Of a stretch of DNA of 64,000 nt, positions 9,213 to 17,390 are shown piece by piece. The notes beneath the pieces are model-generated. The model saw nothing but the letters and a program-made list of their open reading frames with translations, searched no databases and was not told where the DNA came from. The translations under genes and the position numbers were made by a program. Position 1 is the first letter of the stretch. Every line of letters begins with the position of its first letter. This stretch comes from Flavobacterium sp. ZT3R18 (lineage in GTDB: Bacteria > Bacteroidota > Bacteroidia > Flavobacteriales > Flavobacteriaceae). The stretch is from contig NZ_VJZS01000007.1 in the NCBI RefSeq assembly GCF_007097385.1, forward strand, positions 160,892 to 224,891. The letters run 5' to 3'.

Positions 9213-9606
9213 AATATACTTTTTTGAATGTGTCAATTGGGTTAAAAAATTGTTATCAGGAACAAAAAAAACTTCATTCAAAAAAGAACCCTAAAACTTT
9301 CAATTCCTCTAGAAAGTTTTTACTTCATGCACGGACGTAAGACTTCTTTCCTATTACGGTTTTGCGTCTTGTGTAGAAGCTAAAAAAATAAACCGCAGAT
9401 TCGCAGATTAAAAACTGTGAGTTTGTGGTTTTAAATTTTTAATAGTATTTAAGCTGTAATTACATTTAGTTTAGGTGTATATTTGATTTTTAAAATGAAT
9501 TCTTGTGACTTATAAGTTGCGTGTATTTGTAAGTTAGCGGGCATTGTATAATCAGACAAATCCTAAAATGAGGCAACAGAGTGAACAATTATAATTGACA
9601 AATAAA
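9213..9606. other. Intergenic stretch with no recognised gene
   Basis: Apart from the palindrome trace at 9393-9410 and the cassette-like boundary at 9533-9542, I see nothing here that I can support as coding or as an RNA. Confidence 0.5.
9533..9542 (+). repeat. Left boundary of a cassette-like unit (GTTAGCGGGC)
   Basis: GTTAGCGGGC is complementary in nine of ten bases to ACCCGCTAAC (10183-10192) at the other end of the gene. The pattern resembles the core site (GTTRRRY) and inverse core of integron gene cassettes. Confidence 0.5.
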
Positions 9607-10191
9607 ATGAAAAGCAATAACATTCAAATTGAAATAAAAAACGCAAAAATTATAGGTGCTTTTTTCCTATTGGTATTTTTAGCTTATGGTTTTGGACGAT
9701 ACTATTTTAAAAGTGATGCAATCTTTATAAAATACATTGGTTCTACACTCATACTTTTAAACTCAACAATGGTTCTCTTTATTGGCATACTATTTCGAAA
9801 AACTTTGCGGCAATACAATTCCACAGTTGGAAATGTTTATCTTTTTACAAGGATATTTGAAGCAATAGCCCTTGCAATTGTGGTTTTGAAATTATTTTTT
9901 AAAGTTAATATTTCAGATGATTTTGGATATTTTCCAGCGATGTTGGTTTTAGGTTTAGGTAGTATTCCGATGTGTTTAACTCTTTACAAATACCAAATTT
10001 CACCGTCTTGGCTGGCACTTTGGGGAGTAATTGGATACACAATATTTGCTTTTGGTTTCCTAATGGAACTTTTTGCTAAAGAATGGAGTATGTATCTTAT
10101 AATATTTGCTGGTTTATGGGAGATAACTTTTGGATTGTGGCTAATAACTAGAAAAAGTAAAAATTTGAGAGATAAAACAACGACCCGCTAA
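9607..10191 (+). CDS. Multispanning membrane protein, probably DUF4386
   Basis: This 194-residue protein has about six hydrophobic segments and resembles the DUF4386 family, whose function is unknown. The ATG at 9607 is preferred over an in-frame TTG at 9595. It is unrelated to the flanking nitrate genes. It lies between the complementary boundary motifs at 9533 and 10183, and its stop codon TAA is part of the right-hand motif. This makes it look like an inserted gene cassette that split narK from the nrt operon. Confidence 0.7.
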   Translation: MKSNNIQIEIKNAKIIGAFFLLVFLAYGFGRYYFKSDAIFIKYIGSTLILLNSTMVLFIGILFRKTLRQYNSTVGNVYLFTRIFEAIALAIVVLKLFFKVNISDDFGYFPAMLVLGLGSIPMCLTLYKYQISPSWLALWGVIGYTIFAFGFLMELFAKEWSMYLIIFAGLWEITFGLWLITRKSKNLRDKTTTR

Positions 10192-10310
10192 CAGCCGTTT
10201 TGAGCTAGTGTGTGATTTAGTGGAATTACCGTTTCGCATCAACTTTTCTGCAAAGCCGAAAATTGAAAGGTTACGAACCACACACCATCTCAAAGTGCTA
10301 GAGCATTAAT
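10183..10310 (+). repeat. attC-like recombination site A
   Basis: The site begins ACCCGCTAAC and folds into a long imperfect stem: TTTGAG (10199-10204) pairs with CTCAAA (10289-10294) and GTGTGTG (10208-10214) with CACACAC (10279-10285). Bases 10236-10295 reappear in inverted orientation at 26331-26390 with only two mismatches in 60, so this is a repeated element. Confidence 0.6.
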
Positions 10311-10377
10311 GTTTATACTATAAAAAAAAGCATCTCCGAAATACAAAACAATATTTAATTACAATAAAAATTTAAAA

Positions 10378-10920
10378 ATGACAAAAGCACTTATAATTAT
10401 TGACATTCAAAATGACTATTTTGAAAATGGCAAAATGGAACTTGTTGGATCTGAAAAAGCAAGCGAAAACGCTAAAAAAATACTTGAAATTTTTAGAGAT
10501 AAAAATTTACCAATTGTTCATATACAGCATATAGCGACAAGCCCCACTGCAACCTTTTTTTTACCTGATACCGAAGGTGTTATAATAAACAAGAATGTAG
10601 AGCCAAAAGGAGACGAAAAAGTAATTATTAAGCACTATCCAAATAGTTTTAGAGAAACTGAATTGTTAGATTTTTTAAAAAGCAAGCAGATTTCAGAGTT
10701 AGTAATTTGTGGAATGATGACTCATATGTGTATTGACACGACAACGAGAGCAGCCTACGACCTTGGCTTCAAATCGATTGTAATTGGAGATGCGTGTGCA
10801 ACAAAAGACTTAGAACTTTATGGAGAAAAAGCAAATGCAAAAGAAGTTCAAATCGCATATTTATCTGCTTTGGACGGAACTTTCGCAGAAATTCAAAAAA
10901 CTAGTGATTTTATCTGTTAA
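10378..10920 (+). CDS. Cysteine hydrolase of the isochorismatase family
   Basis: This 180-residue protein has the isochorismatase-like fold. The catalytic triad residues visible are D9 in IIDIQNDYF, a lysine in the central part, and the nucleophile C118 in CGMMTHMCIDTTTRAAYDLG, preceded by the usual non-proline cis-peptide region. Members hydrolyse amides such as nicotinamide, or related compounds; the exact substrate cannot be told. It lies just downstream of attC-like site A and may be part of the same insertion. It is followed by a dispersed repeat near 10967-11007. Confidence 0.85.
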   Translation: MTKALIIIDIQNDYFENGKMELVGSEKASENAKKILEIFRDKNLPIVHIQHIATSPTATFFLPDTEGVIINKNVEPKGDEKVIIKHYPNSFRETELLDFLKSKQISELVICGMMTHMCIDTTTRAAYDLGFKSIVIGDACATKDLELYGEKANAKEVQIAYLSALDGTFAEIQKTSDFIC

Positions 10921-11118
10921 TACTAATCAAGGTTTGAAATGAAAGACTGGTTTTATTAGGATTGCCGAGCTACTTACGGAGATCCTTCCTTCGTCAGGAT
11001 GACAAACTTACGTGATATTGCATGCCTAAACCAAGCGGGTCTCATATACGTTCGTTCTACTAATTAATCATCTACTCGAATCTTAATTCACATCACTTAT
11101 TTGATTTTCATAGCAAAA

Positions 11119-11155
11119 AATCCCTGCAATGCCATACCATCACAGGGAAACTACA
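11119..11155 (-). terminator. Terminator of the nrt operon
   Basis: Read on the minus strand, CCCTG and CAGGG arms close a hairpin followed by a T run (ATTTTTTG). It lies just after the ATPase stop codon. Confidence 0.7.
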
Positions 11156-11166
11156 ATAAATCAAAC

Positions 11167-11973
11167 CTAATTTTTATAGACCATTCCCATATCTTCAATA
11201 GAGAATTTATCGGTTAATAAGTGCAATAATTTATCTCTTAATTCAATATATTCGGGCATTTTTACGATTTCGATTTTGTTTCTGGGTCTTGGTAAATGAA
11301 CTTCGACAATTTCTCTAATGGTTGAGGCGGGACCGTTGTTCAAGACCACAATTCTATCAGACAAAAACAATGCTTCTTCGATATCATGGGTAATCATGAC
11401 AATCGTTTTGTCTCTATTGTTTAGGTTCCATAATTTCAAAACTTCTAATTGCATGGTTCCTTTGGTAAGTGCATCGAGTGCGCCAAAAGGTTCATCCAAC
11501 AATAAAACACCCGGATTGATGGCAAATGCTCTTGCGATTGCCACTCTTTGCTTCATTCCTCCAGATAATTGTCCGGGTAATTTATCTTTGTGTTCAAATA
11601 AATTTACCATTTTGAGGTTTTGCTCTACTATTTCATGTTTCTCTTTTTTGGAACCATTCATTACAGAATCTACTGCCTGAAAAATGTTTTGTTCTACCGT
11701 CATCCAAGGCAATAAGGAATAATTTTGAAACACAATTCCTCTATCTGGTCCCGGTCCTTTTATTTTTTGATTATCTAATTCAACCGTTCCGCCTGTTGGT
11801 GTAAGCATACCAGCAATAGCGTTCATTATCGTTGATTTTCCACAACCGGAATGACCAATGATGGATACAATTTCTCCTTTTTTGATAGAAAGATTAATGT
11901 TTCTTACTGCAATATATTTCCCTTTTGGAGTTGGGAACGAAATTTCTAAATTTTTGATTTCTAAATAACTCAT
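11167..11973 (-). CDS. Nitrate ABC transporter ATP-binding protein (NrtC/NrtD/TauB type)
   Basis: This 268-residue ABC ATPase has Walker A GHSGCGKST (about residues 39-47), the signature LSGGMKQRVAIARA, Walker B VLLLDEPFGALD and the H-loop ITHDIEEAL. It belongs to the nitrate/sulfonate/taurine subfamily. It powers the permease encoded directly upstream (20-base gap) and works with the NrtA-like binding protein. Unlike cyanobacterial NrtC, it has no C-terminal binding-protein-like domain. It is the last gene of the operon. Confidence 0.9.
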   Translation of the reverse strand: MSYLEIKNLEISFPTPKGKYIAVRNINLSIKKGEIVSIIGHSGCGKSTIMNAIAGMLTPTGGTVELDNQKIKGPGPDRGIVFQNYSLLPWMTVEQNIFQAVDSVMNGSKKEKHEIVEQNLKMVNLFEHKDKLPGQLSGGMKQRVAIARAFAINPGVLLLDEPFGALDALTKGTMQLEVLKLWNLNNRDKTIVMITHDIEEALFLSDRIVVLNNGPASTIREIVEVHLPRPRNKIEIVKMPEYIELRDKLLHLLTDKFSIEDMGMVYKN

Positions 11974-11993
11974 GATGTTTTTTATTTAAATGT

Positions 11994-12881
11994 TTATCCT
12001 TTGTAAGCTACTTTGTTTTCGAAATAAGTAAATAATTTATCAAATAGCAATCCTACTGTACCAATGATGATAATGGCCGATATTACTTTTTCTAAACTCA
12101 AGGCATTCCAACTGTCCCAAACAAAGAATCCGATTCCGGCAGCACCAGACAACATTTCGCCAGCTACAATGACTAACCAAGCCACACTTATACTTAAACG
12201 TAAGCCTGTAATGATATGGGGTAAACTGTAAGGAATCAGTATTTTGGTCAGGTAACGCATTTTTGAAAAACCAAAAGCCTTGGCCACGTTTTTATGATCT
12301 TGCGGAATCGATGCCACACCAAAAGAAGTATTGATAAGTGTAGACCACAATGAGGTAATAAAAACAATAAATACGGTAGCCATACCGGTGTCTTTGAACA
12401 CAACCAAACCTATTGGGAACCACGCTAACGGAGAAACGGGTTTTAAAAGCTGAACAATTGGATAAAAAATTTGTTTGCAAATAGTACTGGCTCCCATTAA
12501 AATCCCGATTGGAATGGCTATTAATGAACCTAGCAAAAAACCCATCAAAACTGTTTTTATGGAACTGAATAGCTGCAATCCGATTCCTTTGTCATTTGGT
12601 CCGTAATCATAAAATGGGTCTCGAATCATTTCGTATAAAACGGTTAGCGTTGCTTTTGGATCAGGAAGGGCTCCCTTGGTATAATAACTCAATAAACTCC
12701 AAGATCCTCCTAAAACAAACAACCCTACTCCTGCCAAAAGCAATGATTTCGATTTTGCAACTAAAGTATTTAATGCTAATTTGAGTTTGTAATTTTCGGC
12801 TGCGACACTTTTTTTAATTTCTGTCGAAATATTGATTTCTGAATCCAGTCTATCAATGGTTAGTGTGTTTTTATCTGACAT
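11994..12881 (-). CDS. nrtB: Nitrate ABC transporter permease NrtB
   Basis: This 295-residue inner-membrane permease has about six membrane segments and the BPD_transp_1 EAA-type loop near NVAKAFGFSKMRYLTKILIPYSLPHIITGLRL. The N-terminal 40 residues are cytoplasmic. Homologues are NrtB, SsuC and TauC; nitrate is inferred from the neighbouring NrtA-like protein and the surrounding assimilation genes. It is co-transcribed between nrtA and the ATPase gene. Confidence 0.88.
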   Translation of the reverse strand: MSDKNTLTIDRLDSEINISTEIKKSVAAENYKLKLALNTLVAKSKSLLLAGVGLFVLGGSWSLLSYYTKGALPDPKATLTVLYEMIRDPFYDYGPNDKGIGLQLFSSIKTVLMGFLLGSLIAIPIGILMGASTICKQIFYPIVQLLKPVSPLAWFPIGLVVFKDTGMATVFIVFITSLWSTLINTSFGVASIPQDHKNVAKAFGFSKMRYLTKILIPYSLPHIITGLRLSISVAWLVIVAGEMLSGAAGIGFFVWDSWNALSLEKVISAIIIIGTVGLLFDKLFTYFENKVAYKG

Positions 12882-12966
12882 TGTAATGAAATTTAGTTTA
12901 ATTATGGTGTTTCTAATGCCTCACAACCCTCTCTAGAAGCAGAGAGAGTATAGACAGTTTTATTTT

Positions 12967-14196
12967 TTACCTTTTTACAACTTTTAAATAAGCCGCAGGA
13001 TTTGATGGGTCAAAAACGGTCTTGTCCATAGTAAGAGAAAATGGTTTCATATCATCATTGGGAACTTTCACTTTCATGCTCTTGGCCACTTCTTCATACA
13101 AATCTTGCAGGATCAATTTATCAGCAATCGCTTTATAATTAGGAGCTTCTTTCAAATATCCGAATCGTACAAACTGTGCCATTGCCCAAATTGCATAGGA
13201 TTTACGAGGATAATTTACCGTTCCGCCTTTGTGGAACAGCATATAATCTTTAGCATAAACCTGAACCCCTTGATTGCATCCTAAATTGTAATCGCCCATC
13301 AATCTGGATTCTATAACATCTGCCGGAGCATTTACATAAGGAGCTCTGCCAATAATTGCAGCCGCTTTTTTACGATTGACAGGATTATCAAGCCAGATAC
13401 AGGCTTCCATAATCGCTTTCATCACTTTTTTGAGATCTTCTCTGCGTTTTGAACTGAATTCCTTATTAACAACCAATGCTTTTTCTGGATGGTCTTTCCA
13501 AATGTCTTGTGACGCAATTTGAGTAAAACCAACTCCTTGTTTTACTGCAACTCCACCCCAAGGCTCTCCCACACAATATCCGTCCATGTTACCTACCTTC
13601 ATATTGGCCACCATTTGCGGAGGTGGAATCGTAATAATTTTTACCGCTTTTTGATTAAGACCCGCGATAGACATCCAGTTTCTCAACCATAAATCGTGTG
13701 TTCCACCTGGGAAAGTCATTGCAAAAGTTACTTCTTTCTCGGCTTTTAATTTGGCAGCCACAACTGGAGTTACTTTGTTCATTTGCTTGAAACCTACTTT
13801 TCCGCAAAAATCATTAGAAAGTGTTATCGCCTGACCATTTACGTTTAGCATCATGGCGATCATCATCTCTGATCCCGCTTTCCCTCCCACTCCCGTGTAC
13901 ACTGAAAAAGGCATAGAATACAAACAATGTGCCCCGTCTAGCTCGCCTGTTAGTATTTTGTCACGAACATTTGCCCATGAAGATTCCTTGGTTACTACAA
14001 CTTCAACACCGTATTTTTTGAATAAACCCAACTCTTTTGCCATAACAATTGGCGAACAATCCGTTAAGGGAATAAAACCCAATCGAACAGGATCGTTTTG
14101 AGCTGTTATTGTTGTAAATGTGGATAGCAATACTGCAAACAAGGTCAACATTGCTGTTTTAAAAATCCTCGTTTTTTGTTTTTTTATAGTTTTCAT
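12967..14196 (-). CDS. nrtA: Nitrate-binding protein of the NrtA/CmpA family
   Basis: This 409-residue protein has a Sec signal peptide (residues 1-32, ending TTITA/Q). The solute-binding domain has the NrtA-type start VRLGFIPLTDCSPIVMAKELGLFKKYG and the motifs FPGGTHDLWLRNW and GYCVGEPWGG, which in NrtA line the nitrate/bicarbonate site. It should deliver nitrate to NrtB in the periplasm. It has no lipobox, unlike cyanobacterial NrtA. It is the second gene of the operon that begins with the porin. Confidence 0.9.
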   Translation of the reverse strand: MKTIKKQKTRIFKTAMLTLFAVLLSTFTTITAQNDPVRLGFIPLTDCSPIVMAKELGLFKKYGVEVVVTKESSWANVRDKILTGELDGAHCLYSMPFSVYTGVGGKAGSEMMIAMMLNVNGQAITLSNDFCGKVGFKQMNKVTPVVAAKLKAEKEVTFAMTFPGGTHDLWLRNWMSIAGLNQKAVKIITIPPPQMVANMKVGNMDGYCVGEPWGGVAVKQGVGFTQIASQDIWKDHPEKALVVNKEFSSKRREDLKKVMKAIMEACIWLDNPVNRKKAAAIIGRAPYVNAPADVIESRLMGDYNLGCNQGVQVYAKDYMLFHKGGTVNYPRKSYAIWAMAQFVRFGYLKEAPNYKAIADKLILQDLYEEVAKSMKVKVPNDDMKPFSLTMDKTVFDPSNPAAYLKVVKR

Positions 14197-14224
14197 TTTA
14201 AATGGATTTAAAAGTTAATTTATA

Positions 14225-15682
14225 TTATTTCTTAGCTAAAAAATTAGGTCTAATATTCAGCATCAAATAAGCAAACTGCGGAGTAAGATCTGGTGTGGCA
14301 ACATTTTTTACCGCTGCCGAAGCCATAGAATTTGTTGCTTTCATTATAGAATACCCCGCTTCGATATTGATCATTTTGGTTAAATTGTATTTCACTAACA
14401 AATCAACCTCGGTCCCTAAATAAGAGTTTAATTTTCCTCCAGCACCATCAGACAAATTATTGGCAGCTTCAAAACCATGAATGTCTAATAAGAAAGTAAG
14501 GTTGTCTTTGGCGTTGTATTTCATTTTAAAGAAATAGTCCAACAATCCTTGTTTACCAAATGGACTGGCAGCATAGAAATAATCCATACTTCCCCAGAAT
14601 TTGTGTGGTGTCCCGTACAGTGGATCAAAAAGATTGCTTTTTGAATCGGCTGTAACCGCTTTTGTTCCGTCAGTTCCGGATAGATAATCAATTCCAGGGC
14701 CTACAAATAATTTTCTTCCCACTTGTAATGTTGAAGTTACCGAAGCAAGGTTAGCACTTATCGATCTACCATCTTTGTCATGCCCTCCTTGATAATAATA
14801 GCTTCCCGTAAGATTCAGTTTTCTGGTAACAGCTGAGTTAAAGTAAATCCCTGTAGTATTACGGCTCCATACTCCAGTTCCATACACTTTAGAAGTTATA
14901 GCGGGTGTTCCCGAAGTTACATTGGTATATTTATTAAAATCATCTTTAAAGAATAGAAAAGATACGTCGCCAAAGAAGAACTTTTTACCTAAATAAGCAT
15001 ACTGAAATGATTTGTACATCGTGCCAATCCCGTTCGTACCCGCGGGATAAGCAGGATTTGTTCCGTTATAAATTGTACCTGTGTTTAGTTCTTTGTTTTG
15101 GTTAAAAGCGGCTCCAACGTCAGCAATCCAGCCTTTGTTTGCAAATTTGAAAACAATCGCATCGTGTCTTCTTCCTTGTTGCAACCAATCCAGACTTCCT
15201 AGCACTTTTTGGTCGTCATAAGCAATTTCTTGACGCCCAATTTTTAAAGATAAATTTTGAATTTTGCTAATCGTATCGTTTAACATTACCTCGCCCCAAG
15301 CTTCGTGTAGCATGATTCCGTTATTTGCCTCTGTGGTTGTTCTGTTTATAGAAGAAGCATCTTGCCCCCAAACACGAACGTCTTGCAACGCCATAAACAT
15401 TTTGAAACGATACCCTGAAAAACCTATATTTAATCGTGCTCTTTGAGAATTGAACAATGCTGCTTTATCGCCTTCTTTTTGTAAGGTTCCTTGTCCTGCT
15501 CTTACTTCGGTTCTTTCTCTAAGTTGCCCTGTTGCGGTTAATTGAGCCTTTGCTTCATTATGGCTAATAATTGTTAGGACAATCCCTAAAAAAATTGATT
15601 TTGAAAGATTGGCACCTGAAATGCTAACTTTTCTTAAACCTTGAATGCTTAGTAACGTGGTTTTAATCTTTTGCATAATCAT
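14225..15682 (-). CDS. Alginate_exp-like outer-membrane porin, first gene of the nrt operon
   Basis: This 485-residue beta-barrel protein has an N-terminal signal region ending near AKA/Q (about residue 46). The mature part starts LTATGQLRERTEVRAGQ, and the rest is made of amphipathic strands of the alginate-export/OprD-like type. Its place at the head of the nitrate ABC operon (28 bases before nrtA) suggests that it admits nitrate or another anion through the outer membrane. That role is inferred from position, not from sequence. The promoter just upstream carries the regulon palindrome. Confidence 0.8.
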   Translation of the reverse strand: MIMQKIKTTLLSIQGLRKVSISGANLSKSIFLGIVLTIISHNEAKAQLTATGQLRERTEVRAGQGTLQKEGDKAALFNSQRARLNIGFSGYRFKMFMALQDVRVWGQDASSINRTTTEANNGIMLHEAWGEVMLNDTISKIQNLSLKIGRQEIAYDDQKVLGSLDWLQQGRRHDAIVFKFANKGWIADVGAAFNQNKELNTGTIYNGTNPAYPAGTNGIGTMYKSFQYAYLGKKFFFGDVSFLFFKDDFNKYTNVTSGTPAITSKVYGTGVWSRNTTGIYFNSAVTRKLNLTGSYYYQGGHDKDGRSISANLASVTSTLQVGRKLFVGPGIDYLSGTDGTKAVTADSKSNLFDPLYGTPHKFWGSMDYFYAASPFGKQGLLDYFFKMKYNAKDNLTFLLDIHGFEAANNLSDGAGGKLNSYLGTEVDLLVKYNLTKMINIEAGYSIMKATNSMASAAVKNVATPDLTPQFAYLMLNIRPNFLAKK

Positions 15683-15702
15683 ATGTTTTAATTAGTATGC
15701 AG

Positions 15703-15732
15703 CAAATTTACATAAGTACTTATACGTACGTA
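15703..15732 (-). promoter_or_regulatory. nrt operon promoter and palindromic operator
   Basis: On the minus strand TAAATTTG (15710-15703) is the -7 box. ATAAGTACTTAT (15712-15723) is a perfect palindrome directly upstream, followed by TACGTACGTA. The palindrome-to-box spacing is like that at narK. Confidence 0.65.
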
Positions 15733-15987
15733 CAATGTAAAATACAGACTAAAAAAACTTTTTTATACTCAAAACATAGTAATTAAGACAGCTGTATTTC
15801 TGCTTTTTAGCAGATAACCACAATAAAGACTTCTATATCAGTATTTTATAATTTTCAAGACAATCAATGTGCCGTTATGAAAAGGGATTGTTTAGCCCTT
15901 ACAGAGCAAAAAAGGCAGATGAAATTAATTTGTTTACCAATATTTAGGGGGTACACGACAAATTACATTTCTTAGGGAAGTTTTAAA

Positions 15988-16056
15988 AAATCTGCGTAAA
16001 TCTGCCAAATCTGCGTAAAAAAAATGGCACGCAGATTTGGCAGATTTACGCAGATT
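15988..16056. repeat. Perfect 29-bp inverted repeat (AATCTGC palindrome), copy 2
   Basis: The arms 15988-16016 and 16028-16056 are exact reverse complements. It has the same three-unit structure as 581-649, but the spacer bases differ (GCGT and GCCA instead of GCGA and GCAA), with matching changes in both arms. It lies in the 585-base gap between the porin and the FNR-like gene, which holds nothing else I could support. Confidence 0.85.
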
Positions 16057-16267
16057 TGATTGATTTACCTTAAAAATAATCGTTTCTAAATCAAATAGAT
16101 TGTACTTTTTTAAAAAATGTAATTTGTAGCGCAGAAATTAGCTTAATTCGCTTTTTAAACATAAAAAACGATTATTTACTCGCATAGAAAGAGATGCGAG
16201 ATTTTACATTCTACTGATAGAGACTGAGTATTAGGAAAAGAAAATGAGAATGAATTTAGTATAGCAT

Positions 16268-16966
16268 TTATTTATGCTCTTTAATTTCAGATTTTAGTTT
16301 ATCGGTATTAAGTAATCCTATTTTCTTGCCAACGGTTTTGATGAGCAATTCTTTTTTTAAACTAGAAATTACCCGTATCACTTGCTCATCAGTGGTTCCT
16401 GCAAAATCGGCAATTTCTTTTCTGGACAAATCAAGCTCAATTACGCCATTTAATTGTCCAAATTTTCTATGGATGTACAACAAGGTATCAATGACCCTTT
16501 CTCTCACATTCATTTGGGCAATTTTGCGAATGTTATTCTCGCTTTTATTGAGTTCTTCCGCATAAAACAGCATTAAATCAAAGGTAAACTCAGGTACATT
16601 ATGAAGAATTTCAAGCATATCAGTATTGCTAAAATTACATAAAACGGTATCTTCTAGCGCATAAGCACCAATAAGGTAGCGCTTACTTGTACCAAAACCT
16701 CTAAAACCAACTGTATCGCCATCCTTAGTTAACCGAACGATTTGTTCTCTTCCGTTAATGCCTGTTTTGACTGTCTTTACTTTTCCTTTATGAATAAAAT
16801 ACAAGCCCTGAATTGGTGCACCTTCAATGATAAATTGCTGTGATTTTTTGCATATAAAACTACGCTTCTTGTCGATGTAACTTTTCATTTGTTCTAAATG
16901 AATGTGCTTTTTAATAAAACAATTTTCATTTATGCAGCTGTTACAAGTGGTTAATTCTTCTTTCAT
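16268..16966 (-). CDS. FNR-like Crp-family transcriptional regulator
   Basis: This 232-residue protein has a cyclic-nucleotide-binding-type beta-barrel (about 30-145), a dimer helix, and a C-terminal Crp-type helix-turn-helix (SRKEIADFAGTTDEQVIRVISSLKKE). Four cysteines sit where FNR has its cluster ligands: C8, C11 and C16 near the N-terminus (TTCNSCINENC) and C110 in EDTVLCNF, aligned with FNR C122. An oxygen- or NO-sensitive [4Fe-4S] cluster is therefore plausible. Its location among nitrate genes and the palindrome at its promoter make it a prime candidate regulator of the locus, possibly autoregulated. Confidence 0.85.
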   Translation of the reverse strand: MKEELTTCNSCINENCFIKKHIHLEQMKSYIDKKRSFICKKSQQFIIEGAPIQGLYFIHKGKVKTVKTGINGREQIVRLTKDGDTVGFRGFGTSKRYLIGAYALEDTVLCNFSNTDMLEILHNVPEFTFDLMLFYAEELNKSENNIRKIAQMNVRERVIDTLLYIHRKFGQLNGVIELDLSRKEIADFAGTTDEQVIRVISSLKKELLIKTVGKKIGLLNTDKLKSEIKEHK

Positions 16967-17020
16967 GGCTAAATTTTAAATCGTTCACAAAATGATTCGG
17001 TGCTAAATATTTATTTTATC

Positions 17021-17063
17021 CAAAATTATAAAATAAAATCCATTTAATACGTATTAATACGTA
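17021..17063 (-). promoter_or_regulatory. Promoter and operator of the FNR-like gene
   Basis: On the minus strand TAATTTTG (17028-17021) is a -7 box. The perfect 16-base palindrome TACGTATTAATACGTA (17048-17063) is centred about 41 bases upstream of the predicted start of transcription, the usual position for class II activation by Crp/FNR proteins. A TACTTATTTTTAC block beside it could serve the nitrate reductase gene on the other strand. Confidence 0.6.
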
Positions 17064-17147
17064 AAAATACTTATTTTTACACTTTCGTAAAATAGAAATG
17101 GCTATGTTCTAAAATAAACAGCATTTTAGATTACAGCAATTTTATTT

Positions 17148-17320
17148 CTTGGCAGTTGGTTTGCGTGAGGGATTGTAGTGGAGCTCTTTTTTTATTCGTT
17201 GCCTTCGACAAGCGTTCGGCTGAGCTCACGCCGAAGTCTCAGGCAACGAATAAAAAAAAGCGAGAACGGAAAGCCCGACCCGTAGTTTTTACGGAGGGTC
17301 ACGCCCAAATAAAAATGCTG
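17148..17320. repeat. Palindromic intergenic element upstream of the nitrate reductase
   Basis: The arms ATTCGTTGCC (about 17193-17202) and GGCAACGAAT (about 17243-17252), with flanking T8/A8 runs, form a long stem. Around it are GCGTGAGGGATTG and GGGTCACGCC blocks that resemble a repeat common in Flavobacterium genomes. It lies in the 420-base gap before the nitrate reductase gene and would be in its leader. Confidence 0.6.
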
Positions 17321-17390
17321 CCATTTGTAGAATAAAGAGACAGAAACAAATCAATATACTAGCTTTCATTATTAATAAAGAAATTCAATA

